The notes below the pieces were generated by a model. It ran no database searches, was not told where the DNA came from, and saw nothing but the letters and a program-made list of their open reading frames with translations. The position numbers were made by a program, and so were the translations under genes. From contig JAEUKK010000059.1 of assembly GCA_016792625.1 (NCBI GenBank), forward strand, positions 96,210 through 160,209: DNA of 64,000 nucleotides. The letters run 5' to 3'. Every line of letters starts with the position of its first letter. Positions within the stretch are counted from its first letter, which is position 1. This document shows positions 25,731 through 32,451 of the stretch, one piece after another. This DNA comes from Deltaproteobacteria bacterium. Its GTDB lineage: Bacteria > Myxococcota_A > UBA796 > UBA2385.

Positions 25731-26070
25731 GCGCCCCGCTGCCCGCCCCGGGCCCCGCTCACCCGAGGGGGGCGGAGCGGGCTCGTCGGTCGGCGTCGCC
25801 TCACCCTCCTGCGGCGGCCGACCGCCGCGGCGGATGCAATTCTGTGTCCACGCGGTGCAATTTCGCGGCCGTGCTGTCCCCGCTGCGAATACAGTCTGCT
25901 GACACAGCCGCCCACATGCGCCTCTCATCCAGGCCTCATGATCTGGGCCGTCCTCCTTGCCGAGGCCGAACCGCTGTGCGAAGCTCCCGAACGAGACCCC
26001 ATCTTGCGCGGGGCCGGCGCTTTGCCGACCGTTGACGACCGCGCGCCCCTCCTCCTCCACGGAGGCTGCG
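25731..26070. other. Intergenic region with hairpin, direct repeats and an AT-richer patch
   Basis: No convincing gene is seen. A perfect 7-bp stem (GCGGCGG-CCGA-CCGCCGC) lies at 25811-25828 without a T-run. It is followed by two TGCAATT copies 21 bp apart and a patch (about 25850-25960) that is much less GC-rich than its surroundings and probably holds the promoter of the pseudokinase gene. GGAGG at 26061-26065 is that gene's ribosome binding site. Confidence 0.6.
25835..25862 (+). promoter_or_regulatory. Two direct TGCAATT copies spaced exactly 21 bp
   Basis: TGCAATT occurs at 25835-25841 and 25856-25862, each preceded by CGG. Two helical turns separate them, which is how a dimeric or cooperative regulator would see its half-sites. 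They lie about 210-236 bases before the start of the pseudokinase gene. The regulator is unknown. Confidence 0.35.
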
Positions 26071-27450
26071 ATGCAGCTCCAGAGACAGCTCCCGCCCGAG
26101 TCCACCGGCGGGGCGATGATCTGCGCGGCCTGCGGCACGCGAACCGAGACCACCCCATGCCGCTCCTGCGGCCAGAGCCCGCTGCTCAAGGGTCGCTACC
26201 GCCTGCTCGACCTGCTCAGCGGCGACCCTGGGGGCATGGAATACCGGGCCGTCGACGCCCGCCGCCCCGACAAGCACCTGCTGGTGCGCCTGCGGCCCAT
26301 CGCCCCGAGCGTGGCCCGCGACGCCAACGATCCGCAGTTCGTCGGCAACCTCGCCGTGTCCATGCGCGGCATGGACCACCCCGCGGTCCTGCCCTGGCTC
26401 GACGCCTTCCTCATCGGCACGGCAGAGCACCCCACCGTCTGCGTCTTCACCGAAGAGCCCCGTGGCACGCCGCTCTCTGCTGAGCTGAACGGCGCCCCCT
26501 GGCCGCTCTCCCGCGTGGTCACCACCCTCGAAGAGCTGCTGAGCATCGCCGCCCACCTCCACGGGATGGAGCCCGCCGTCGCCATCTCGACGGTCGACCC
26601 GACCCGGGTGCTGCGCCGGCCCGACGGCTCCTTGCTGCTCACCCACGCCGCGCCGCCGGCCCTGGCCCAGCATGTCGGCGCTGACCCGATCTGCGAGGCC
26701 CCCGAGCGCCGGCGCGGCCGGTGGATCCCGGCGAGCGACGTCTACGCCGTCGCCGCGCTGGGCGTGGGCCTGCTGCTCGGCCGCCACCCCCGCAGCTTCG
26801 CCGACCCCGGCGGCTTCCTCGTGTGGACCGAAGCCGCCCGCAACCGCGGCCCGATCGTCGAGCTGCTCTCGCGCTGGCTCTCGCCCGACCCGGCGGCGCG
26901 CCCGGCCACCGCCGCCGCCGCGCTGCGCGAGCTCCGCCGCCTCTCCGACGCCAGCCTCAGCCTCAGCCCCGACCTTGAGCCCGCGCCCCCCGAGGCCGCC
27001 ACCGTGGTCGTGGCGCCGATGAACACGAACCACGGGCCCAACTTCACCTATGACTCGGTTGAAGGGCAGACCGAGGGGGCCCGCAAGGCGCGCCGCGCCG
27101 CCCTCGAGCGCACCACCGGCGCCAGCCGCGCGCTCGACCGCAACACCGGCGTCGGCCGCAACCTCGAGCCCACCACGGGGATCAGCCGGGCGCTCGGCCG
27201 CAACACTGACATCTCGCGCATCCAGCCGATGCCCGCCCAGGTGACCCCCGAGCAGGTGGTGGCCCAGTCCACCCCCGGCGCGCGCTTCATGACCGTGGCG
27301 CTCAGCGTGACCATCGCCGCGGCGGCGGTGCTCGCCGTCCAGTCGATCTCGAGCCGCATGGGCTGGATCGACAGCGACCCCTGGGTCGACATGGCCAAGG
27401 GGGGCGAGCCGACCTCGACCGCCTCGGGCCTGCAGAGCACCGAGCGCTGA
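26071..27450 (+). CDS. Zinc-ribbon pseudokinase with one C-terminal transmembrane helix
   Basis: The protein has 459 residues. ATG 26071 follows GGAGG by five bases. A zinc ribbon (ICAACGTRTETTPCRSCG, about 19-36) leads into a protein-kinase-like fold: KGRYRLLDLLSGDPGGMEYRAVD (Gly loop), LLVRLRP where the VAIK Lys would be, an AISTVDPTRVLRRPDGSLLL segment in the place of the HRD loop, EAPERRRGRWIPASDVYAVAALGVGLLLG (APE and helix F), and PAARPATAAAALREL. The HRD Asp, the DFG and the VAIK Lys are absent, so it should not phosphorylate. Four 10-residue repeats of the type RNTGxSRALx follow at about residues 346-385, then a hydrophobic segment (FMTVALSVTIAAAAVLAVQSI). It is probably a scaffold or sensor; the repeats carry many Thr/Ser that could be kinase targets. 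Confidence 0.8.
   Translation: MQLQRQLPPESTGGAMICAACGTRTETTPCRSCGQSPLLKGRYRLLDLLSGDPGGMEYRAVDARRPDKHLLVRLRPIAPSVARDANDPQFVGNLAVSMRGMDHPAVLPWLDAFLIGTAEHPTVCVFTEEPRGTPLSAELNGAPWPLSRVVTTLEELLSIAAHLHGMEPAVAISTVDPTRVLRRPDGSLLLTHAAPPALAQHVGADPICEAPERRRGRWIPASDVYAVAALGVGLLLGRHPRSFADPGGFLVWTEAARNRGPIVELLSRWLSPDPAARPATAAAALRELRRLSDASLSLSPDLEPAPPEAATVVVAPMNTNHGPNFTYDSVEGQTEGARKARRAALERTTGASRALDRNTGVGRNLEPTTGISRALGRNTDISRIQPMPAQVTPEQVVAQSTPGARFMTVALSVTIAAAAVLAVQSISSRMGWIDSDPWVDMAKGGEPTSTASGLQSTER
27106..27225 (+). repeat. Four 30-bp in-frame repeats in the pseudokinase gene
   Basis: The four units encode ERTTGASRAL, DRNTGVGRNL, EPTTGISRAL and GRNTDISRIQ. They lie between the pseudokinase domain and the transmembrane helix. 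The DNA copies are diverged while the Thr-Gly-x-x-Arg pattern is kept, suggesting selection on the protein. Confidence 0.75.
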
Positions 27451-27569
27451 GGCCCGCCGGCCCGAGCCCCCGCTGCCCGCCCGGTCAGCAGCCGGGCGCG
27501 CCGGGGTCGTCTGGGCCCGGCCCGCGGGGCGACGCGGCCCAGGTCGGGGTCAGCCACCGTGGTCGACCG

Positions 27570-28763
27570 CTGCGCTGGATCGGCGCAGCGTCCGCCCTGC
27601 TGGCCGCCCTCTTCGCCTGCCGGTCGGGCGGGCGCGCCGCGGGCCCCGCGCAGCCCGTCGGCGGCCCCGCGCCCGCGCCCCATTTTGACGCGCCCGCGCT
27701 GGGCGACCGCCTCGAGCTGCTCGCCGATGGCGCGGGTGGCCTCTGGCTGATCAGCCCCGACGCCGGGCAGGGGGCCGGCGCCGTCCGCTGGTTCGGCCCC
27801 GGCTCGGCCCCGGCGCCTGGCCTGCTCGTCGGCGCCCCCGGCGCGCAGCTCGGCGACCCGGCGGGCCTCTGCGGCGCCGCCCTGCTGCTGCTCGGCGCGC
27901 CCAGCGCCGCGGGCGCGCCCCTGCTCCGGGTGGAGGCGGGCCCCGCGCCGACGCTCCGGCCGCTCGGCCCGCTGGCGCCGATCGCCGCCCTGCGCGGCGG
28001 CGCCCTGGGCTGTGATGGCGCCGGCGCGGTCGTGCTCGGCGCACCTTTAGAGGGCGCGGCCGGGGCGGTCTGGTGGCTCGGCGCCGACGGCCCCCGACCG
28101 GCCGCCCTCGACCTGCCCGCAGGCGGCCTCGCCGGCGCCCCCCTGCTCGCAGGCATCGATCTGAACGCCGACGGGCTCGGCGATCTGGTGATCGCCACCC
28201 CCGGCGCCGCCGAGCGGGCCGGCGGGCTCTGGGTGCTGCTCGACGCCCGGCCGGGCGCGCGGGCCGAGGCCGACCTACAGCTGTTCGGCGCCACCGCCCA
28301 CGACTGGGCGGGCTTCGCGCTCGCCGCGGTGGAGGACAGCGACGGCGACGGCCGCCCCGAGCTGCTGGTGGGCGCCTTTGGTGCCGACGGCGCCGACTAT
28401 GGCGCGGGCGCCGCCCTGCTCATCGATCCGCTGCGGCCCGACGCCCTGACCGCACCCCTCGCCGCCCACCTCGGGCAAGCGGGCAGCGACCACGCCGGCT
28501 TCGCGGTCGCCGCGCAAGGCGCCCACCTGCTCATCGGCGCCCCAGGCGCCGACCTGAGCGCGCCCGAGGGCGGCGCAATCTACCGGGTGCCCGCCGCTGC
28601 CCGGGGCGCGCGCCCCTTGCTTGACCCGACCTGGGCCGGCGAGGCGGCGGGCGCCCGCCTGGGTGAGGGCTTCGCGCCGACGCTGGCGGGGGTCGCGGTC
28701 CTGCGGCCCAAGCGCGGGCCGAGCCCGCCGCCGCCCGCGCTGCGCTGGCTGCCGCTGCCCTGA
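27570..28763 (+). CDS. FG-GAP repeat lipoprotein, probable CTG start
   Basis: The C-terminal 277 residues follow GTG 27930, but the same frame is open far upstream and reads as a good lipoprotein start: CTG 27570 gives a short basic N-terminus, then WIGAASALLAALFAC with the Cys at residue 17, and an Ala/Gly/Pro linker. Starting at 27930 would lose the signal and the first repeat (GLLVGAPGAQLGDPAG). From CTG the protein has 397 residues. FG-GAP/integrin-alpha-type blades recur: GIDLNADGLGDLVIATPGA, VEDSDGDGRPELLVGAFGADG (calcium-type DxDxDG loops) and HLLIGAPGADLSAPEG. A surface beta-propeller with calcium sites is likely. A CTG overlapping the upstream stop at 27447 is a less likely start. 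The gene follows the pseudokinase on the same strand. Confidence 0.7.
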   Translation: MRWIGAASALLAALFACRSGGRAAGPAQPVGGPAPAPHFDAPALGDRLELLADGAGGLWLISPDAGQGAGAVRWFGPGSAPAPGLLVGAPGAQLGDPAGLCGAALLLLGAPSAAGAPLLRVEAGPAPTLRPLGPLAPIAALRGGALGCDGAGAVVLGAPLEGAAGAVWWLGADGPRPAALDLPAGGLAGAPLLAGIDLNADGLGDLVIATPGAAERAGGLWVLLDARPGARAEADLQLFGATAHDWAGFALAAVEDSDGDGRPELLVGAFGADGADYGAGAALLIDPLRPDALTAPLAAHLGQAGSDHAGFAVAAQGAHLLIGAPGADLSAPEGGAIYRVPAAARGARPLLDPTWAGEAAGARLGEGFAPTLAGVAVLRPKRGPSPPPPALRWLPLP

Positions 28764-28778
28764 GCTGGGGCCGCGCCC

Positions 28779-28876
28779 CGCGCGCCTGACCCCGCGCGCC
28801 TGCCCGCGCGCGCCTGCCCGCGCGCACCTGCCCCCGCGCACCTGACCCCGCGCACCTGCCCGCGCGCACCTGCCCC
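28779..28876. repeat. Seven 14-bp tandem repeats between convergent genes
   Basis: CCTG cores stand at 28785, 28799, 28813, 28827, 28841, 28855 and 28869, an exact 14-bp period. The consensus is CCTGMCCCCGCGCR. The array begins 15 bases after the FG-GAP gene and ends about 105 bases before the stop of the convergent DUF1292 gene. It is not coding on either strand as far as I can tell. Confidence 0.85.
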
Positions 28877-28950
28877 CGCGGCTCCTCCGCGGCTCCCCCA
28901 CACACGAAGCGCCGGGCGGCCCTCTGCAGGCACACCCGGCGCGACGCCCT

Positions 28951-28970
28951 CCGCGGGCCGCGGCCCGCGG
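28951..28970. terminator. Perfect 20-bp palindrome, possible bidirectional terminator hairpin
   Basis: The sequence is its own reverse complement over 20 bases (CCGCGGGCCG then CGGCCCGCGG). It lies ten bases beyond the stop of the minus-strand DUF1292 gene and downstream of the plus-strand FG-GAP gene. There is no T-run, so any termination would rest on the hairpin alone. Confidence 0.35.
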
Positions 28971-28980
28971 GAGCGGGGGC

Positions 28981-29304
28981 TCACTCCTCGTCGTTGAGGA
29001 GCATCTCCTGCGCCATCTCGAAGACCATGTTCGCCTCGGCCTCGTCCTCGATGGCCACGCGCTCACCGTTGACGATGGCGAGCGGGATGATCTCGAGGTC
29101 GCCGTCTTCCTGCTCCATCTGGGCGTAGGGCGCGCAGATGCTGTAGACCTTGTCGTCCACGGTGATCTGGGCGAGCTCCATCACCTCGAGCTCTTCGCCG
29201 CTCTCGTCGTCGACGAGGACGAAGAGCTCGACCTCTTCGCCTTCCTCGCCGTCGTGGTCGTGGTCGTGATCGTGCTCGAGCTCGGTGTCGTCGGTGTTGC
29301 CCAT
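28981..29304 (-). CDS. DUF1292 family protein with His-Asp repeat
   Basis: The protein has 107 residues. ATG 29304 is chosen because GGAGG lies five bases before it on this strand; an ATG 12 bases upstream is part of that site. Residues about 10-18 read HDHDHDHDG, from a GTGGTC-type microrepeat, and could bind metal. The remaining acidic protein fits DUF1292: VELFVLVDDESGEELEVMELAQITVDDKVYSICAP, then GDLEIIPLAIVNGERVAIEDEAEANMVFEMAQEML. In Firmicutes, DUF1292 proteins (YrzB) are small cytoplasmic proteins of unknown function. It diverges from plsX with about 160 bases between the starts, so both promoters lie in that gap. Confidence 0.82.
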   Translation of the reverse strand: MGNTDDTELEHDHDHDHDGEEGEEVELFVLVDDESGEELEVMELAQITVDDKVYSICAPYAQMEQEDGDLEIIPLAIVNGERVAIEDEAEANMVFEMAQEMLLNDEE

Positions 29305-29410
29305 GGAGGCCTCCATCGCGCTGTGGCGCGCAGCACCGACGATGCCTGTCGGTAGCCTGTCCCCGCTAAGCTGCCGCGCGCCGCGTCGGCGAGCGCTGAC
29401 CGCCAATCGC

Positions 29411-29416
29411 TACACT
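29411..29416 (+). promoter_or_regulatory. Candidate -10 box TACACT upstream of plsX
   Basis: TACACT lies 46 bases before the plsX ATG. A short inverted repeat (CCCGCCTGACGGG, 29434-29446) stands between it and the gene. No -35 hexamer is clear. Confidence 0.3.
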
Positions 29417-29462
29417 GCCGTTGCCCGCCTGACGGGCCCGACCCCCTGCCCTGGAGCAGCGC

Positions 29463-30533
29463 ATGGCCAGACCGATCCGCGTGGCCCTCGACGCGATGGG
29501 GGGCGACCACGGCCTCCGCGAGACCGTCGCGGGCGCCGCCCAGCTCACCCGCGAAGACAACCCGGTCCACGTCCTCTTGGTGGGGGACGAGCCCCAGATC
29601 ACCGCCGCGCTCAGCCAGCAGCGCTACGACGCCGCCCGCCTGCAGGTGGTGCACGCCGCCGGCGTCTGCGTGGGCATGGCCGAAGACGCCCGCGCCGCCC
29701 TCGCCGCCCGCCCCGACTGCTCGATCAAGGTCGCCGCCGCCCTGGTGGCCAGCGGCGAGGCCCAGGCCCTGGTCAGCGCCGGCCACACCGGCGCCACCAT
29801 CCTCACCGCGGCGCAGACCTTCGGGCGCCTGCCCGGTGTGCGGCGGGCGGCCCTGGCCGCGGTGCACCCCACCGAACAAAAGCACGGCCCCAAGGGTGAC
29901 CCCTTCGCGCTCATGCTCGATGTGGGCGCCACGGTGGGCGCCAGCGCCGAAGAGCTGGTCGGCTTCGCCATCATGGGCAGCGCCTACGCCCAGATCATCA
30001 GCGAGAACGAGCGCCCCCGCGTCGCCTTGCTCAGCAACGGCGCCGAGCCCAACAAGGGCACGCCCGAGATCGTGGCCGCCCACAAGCTGCTCGCCGCCCT
30101 GCCCGGCCTGCACTTTTATGGCAACGTCGAGGGCCTCGACATCCCCCGGGGCACCGTCGACGTCATCGTCTGCGACGGCTTTCTCGGCAACGTGGTCCTC
30201 AAGATGCTCGAGGGGGTCACTGAGGTGGTCACCGACATCGCCAAGGACGCCTACGCCCGCAGCACGCTGTGGAAGATCGGCATGAAGATGCTGAGCGGCG
30301 ACCTGCACCAGCTGCGCGAGATGACCGACTGGAAGCAGTACGGCGGCGCGCCGGTGCTCGGCTTTGACCAAGTGGTGATCAAGGCGCATGGCCGGTCCAA
30401 CGCCCGGGCCATCCGCAACGCGGTGCGGGTGGCGGCCAAGGCGGTCGACCGGGGCCTCGTGCCCCGCATCACGGCGGGCATGGCCGCCGCGGCGGGCCCC
30501 GCGCCTACCAGCGGCCCTGGATCCGCGCGATGA
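29463..30533 (+). CDS. plsX: Phosphate acyltransferase PlsX
   Basis: The protein has 356 residues, slightly longer than the usual 330-350. It makes acyl-phosphate from acyl-ACP at the membrane surface, the first step of the PlsX/PlsY route to phosphatidic acid. The family start is clear (IRVALDAMGGDHGLRETVAGA), as are SAGHTGATILTAAQTFGRLPGV, LMLDVGATV, RPRVALLSNGAEPNKGTPE, FYGNVEGLDIPRGTVDVIVCDGFLGNVVLKMLEG and the C-terminal YGGAPVLGFDQVVIKAHGRSNARAIRNAV. All expected blocks are present. No rpmF or fab genes flank it, unlike many genomes. Its last 29 bases overlap the end of the convergent aldo/keto reductase gene, so the two 3' ends share DNA. Confidence 0.95.
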   Translation: MARPIRVALDAMGGDHGLRETVAGAAQLTREDNPVHVLLVGDEPQITAALSQQRYDAARLQVVHAAGVCVGMAEDARAALAARPDCSIKVAAALVASGEAQALVSAGHTGATILTAAQTFGRLPGVRRAALAAVHPTEQKHGPKGDPFALMLDVGATVGASAEELVGFAIMGSAYAQIISENERPRVALLSNGAEPNKGTPEIVAAHKLLAALPGLHFYGNVEGLDIPRGTVDVIVCDGFLGNVVLKMLEGVTEVVTDIAKDAYARSTLWKIGMKMLSGDLHQLREMTDWKQYGGAPVLGFDQVVIKAHGRSNARAIRNAVRVAAKAVDRGLVPRITAGMAAAAGPAPTSGPGSAR

Positions 30534-31521
30534 AGTCGTAGGGGTACATCAGCGGCAGGGCGCTGACCTCGTCCAGGCGGCGCTGCTGGTCGTCGTCGAG
30601 CTGCAGCGCGGCGGCGGCGAGGTTGTCATCGACCTGGGCGAGGGTGCGCGCGCCGAAGATGACGCTGGTGACGCATTCCTTGCGCAGCAGCCAAGCCAAG
30701 GCCACCCGCGCGGGCGTGCTGTGCAGCTCGTCTGCCACCTGCACCAGCGCGTCGATCACCGCCCAGCCCCGCTCGGTCTCGGCCTTGGCGCGGTGGTTGT
30801 GCCAGCGGGCGAGGCGGCTGCCCTCGGGGGGCGGCTGGTCGCGGCGGTACTTGCCGCTGAGGAAGCCCCCGGCCAGCGGCGACCAGGGGATGACGCCCAG
30901 GCCGAAGCGCTTGCAGGCGGGGATCAGCTCCCACTCGAGGTTGCGCTCGACGAGGTTGTACTGCATCTGCAGCGAGATGAAGCGGGCGAGGCCGTGGGTC
31001 TCGCTGGTCCAGAGGCTGTCCATCAGGCGCCAGGCCGCGTAGTTGCTCGCCCCGATGTAGCGGACCTTGCCCTGGTGCACGAGGTCGTCGAGGGCGCGCA
31101 GGGTCTCCTCCTCCGGCACATCCAGGTCCTGCATGTGGATCTGGTAGAGGTCGATCGCGTCGGTGCGCAGGCGCTTGAGGCTCTCCTCACAGGCGCGGAG
31201 GATGTGGCGCCGGCTCGCGCCCTTGCCATAGGGCATGGTGAAGCGGAACTTGGTCGCCAGCACCACCTCGTCGCGGCGCCCGGTCTCGGCGAACCAGCTG
31301 CCGACGATGCGCTCGCTGAGGCCATCCTGGCCGTAGATGTCGGCCGTGTCCCAGAAATTGCAGCCGGCGTCCAGCGCCCGGCTCATGATCGCGTGGCTGG
31401 TGCGCTCATCACAGCCCACGCCGTGCATGAACGAGCGCTCGTCGGCCTCGCCGAAGGTCATCGCGCCGAGGCAGAGCGGAGAGACCACGAGGCCGCTGCG
31501 GCCGAGGGTGCGGGTGTGCAT
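30505..31521 (-). CDS. Aldo/keto reductase
   Basis: The protein has 338 residues, a TIM barrel that reduces carbonyls with NADPH. The start is supported by GAGG seven bases upstream. Features: RTLGRSGLVVSPLCLGAMTFG, catalytic Asp and Tyr in DTADIYGQDGLSERIVG, Lys in LATKFRF, His in YQIHMQDLDVP, and the cofactor region VIFGARTLAQVDDNLAA near the C-terminus. This set (D-Y-K-H) is complete. It is closest in style to the bacterial AKR families annotated as YghZ/YajO-like oxidoreductases; the substrate cannot be told. It is 13 bases downstream of a small membrane protein gene and probably co-transcribed. Its 3' end overlaps plsX by 29 bases on the other strand. Confidence 0.93.
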   Translation of the reverse strand: MHTRTLGRSGLVVSPLCLGAMTFGEADERSFMHGVGCDERTSHAIMSRALDAGCNFWDTADIYGQDGLSERIVGSWFAETGRRDEVVLATKFRFTMPYGKGASRRHILRACEESLKRLRTDAIDLYQIHMQDLDVPEEETLRALDDLVHQGKVRYIGASNYAAWRLMDSLWTSETHGLARFISLQMQYNLVERNLEWELIPACKRFGLGVIPWSPLAGGFLSGKYRRDQPPPEGSRLARWHNHRAKAETERGWAVIDALVQVADELHSTPARVALAWLLRKECVTSVIFGARTLAQVDDNLAAAALQLDDDQQRRLDEVSALPLMYPYDFIARIQGRW

Positions 31522-31534
31522 GGAGCACCTCGAT

Positions 31535-31744
31535 TTAGGGGCGGGAGAGCTGCAGGCCGGGCCAGTAGACGAGCACCATGCCCGCCACCGCCAGCAGCAC
31601 GAGCGCGGTGAGCGCGACCCAGGCCAGCCGGTGGCTGAGCCCGAGCGGGGGATCCGCCAGGGTCGGCGCGTCCTCCGGCGGGTCGTCCGGCGGGCCCGCG
31701 GTCGGGTCTGCGGGCCCGCCCCGCGCGTCGGGGGTCTGCGCCAT
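31535..31744 (-). CDS. Small single-pass membrane protein
   Basis: The protein has 69 residues. ATG 31744 follows AGGAGG by about six bases. The first 35 residues are acidic and Pro/Asp-rich (PDDPPEDAPTLADPP); residues about 39-62 form one hydrophobic segment (LAWVALTALVLLAVAGMVLVYW), with a short tail GLQLSRP. The predicted N-in or N-out topology cannot be decided. It lies just upstream of the aldo/keto reductase gene on the same strand. No family is recognised. Confidence 0.65.
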   Translation of the reverse strand: MAQTPDARGGPADPTAGPPDDPPEDAPTLADPPLGLSHRLAWVALTALVLLAVAGMVLVYWPGLQLSRP

Positions 31745-31768
31745 CACCGCCTCCTGCCGCGCGCGGGC

Positions 31769-31774
31769 TATCCT
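31769..31774 (+). promoter_or_regulatory. Candidate -10 box TATCCT
   Basis: TATCCT lies 20 bases before the ATG at 31795. A GGAGG site sits between, so a short leader of roughly 13 bases is expected. It overlaps the region upstream of the divergent small membrane protein gene. Confidence 0.35.
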
Positions 31775-31794
31775 GCCCCCTGGCTGGAGGGCCC

Positions 31795-32418
31795 ATGCGC
31801 ACACGCCGCTTCCCCACGCTGCCCCGTCCGCTGCACCTCCCCCCGCGTCTGGCGGGCCTGGCCGCGCAGGCGGCCCTCCTCTGCGCCCTGCCCGGCTGCA
31901 TCCTGGTCGAGAAGGGCACTTTTGACAGCGGAGCGCCCCCCTCCTCCACCGAGGCCAGCCCGACCACCGAGCCAACGCCCGGCGGCGCGCCTGGGCCCGC
32001 TGAGGGTGAGGCCGACGGCGGCGTCGAGGCCCTGCCCGCGCCCCTGACCCTGCGCTTCATCGACGGGGTGCTCGAGCTCTGGTCGACGCCCGCCCAGCCC
32101 GGCGCCCAGGTCGGCCTGGCCGAGACCCGCGGGCCCTGCCTCGAGGCCGGCGCCTGCTGGGCGGGTGAGGACTGCCGCAGCCCCTTCCTCGGGGCGGATG
32201 GGGTCGAGCGCCCGCCCATCTGCCGCACCTTGGCCAGCTACGGCGCGCTGACCCTCGAAGCCGGGGTGCCCCTCTCTGCGGTCGACGCCGACAGCACCCT
32301 GTTCCGGCCGAGCTCCGCCGACGACATGAGCTGGTCGTTGACCACGGCCGACGGCGCCTGCGTGGCGGGCGGGGCCGACCCGGCCCACTTCTCCGGCTGC
32401 ACGCCCTACGTCCCCTAA
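31795..32418 (+). CDS. Cys-containing putative lipoprotein
   Basis: The protein has 207 residues. GGAGG precedes ATG 31795. A long basic N-region leads to LAAQAALLCALPGC, with the lipidated Cys at about residue 36. A Ser/Pro/Thr/Gly linker (about 45-75) follows. The mature domain has several Cys (GPCLEAGACWAGEDCRSPF, ICRTL, DGACVAGGA, FSGCTPYVP) spaced like disulphide pairs, and begins with strands LTLRFIDGVLELWSTP. No family is recognised. It is divergent from the small membrane protein gene and convergent with the PlsC-like gene that follows. Confidence 0.65.
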   Translation: MRTRRFPTLPRPLHLPPRLAGLAAQAALLCALPGCILVEKGTFDSGAPPSSTEASPTTEPTPGGAPGPAEGEADGGVEALPAPLTLRFIDGVLELWSTPAQPGAQVGLAETRGPCLEAGACWAGEDCRSPFLGADGVERPPICRTLASYGALTLEAGVPLSAVDADSTLFRPSSADDMSWSLTTADGACVAGGADPAHFSGCTPYVP

Positions 32419-32451
32419 GCGCCAGCCTTAGGCCCGCGGCGCCCGCTCCCC

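Noticed and set aside
25811..25828. Intrinsic terminator after the aminopeptidase gene
   Set aside because: The 7-bp stem is perfect but is 80 bases past the stop and has no T-run; in this GC content such stems are frequent.
22992..26189. 1065-codon minus-strand frame opposite the M1 aminopeptidase
   Set aside because: It consists of Arg/Gly/Leu/Val low-complexity sequence without motifs, and the plus strand has complete zinc and substrate motifs.
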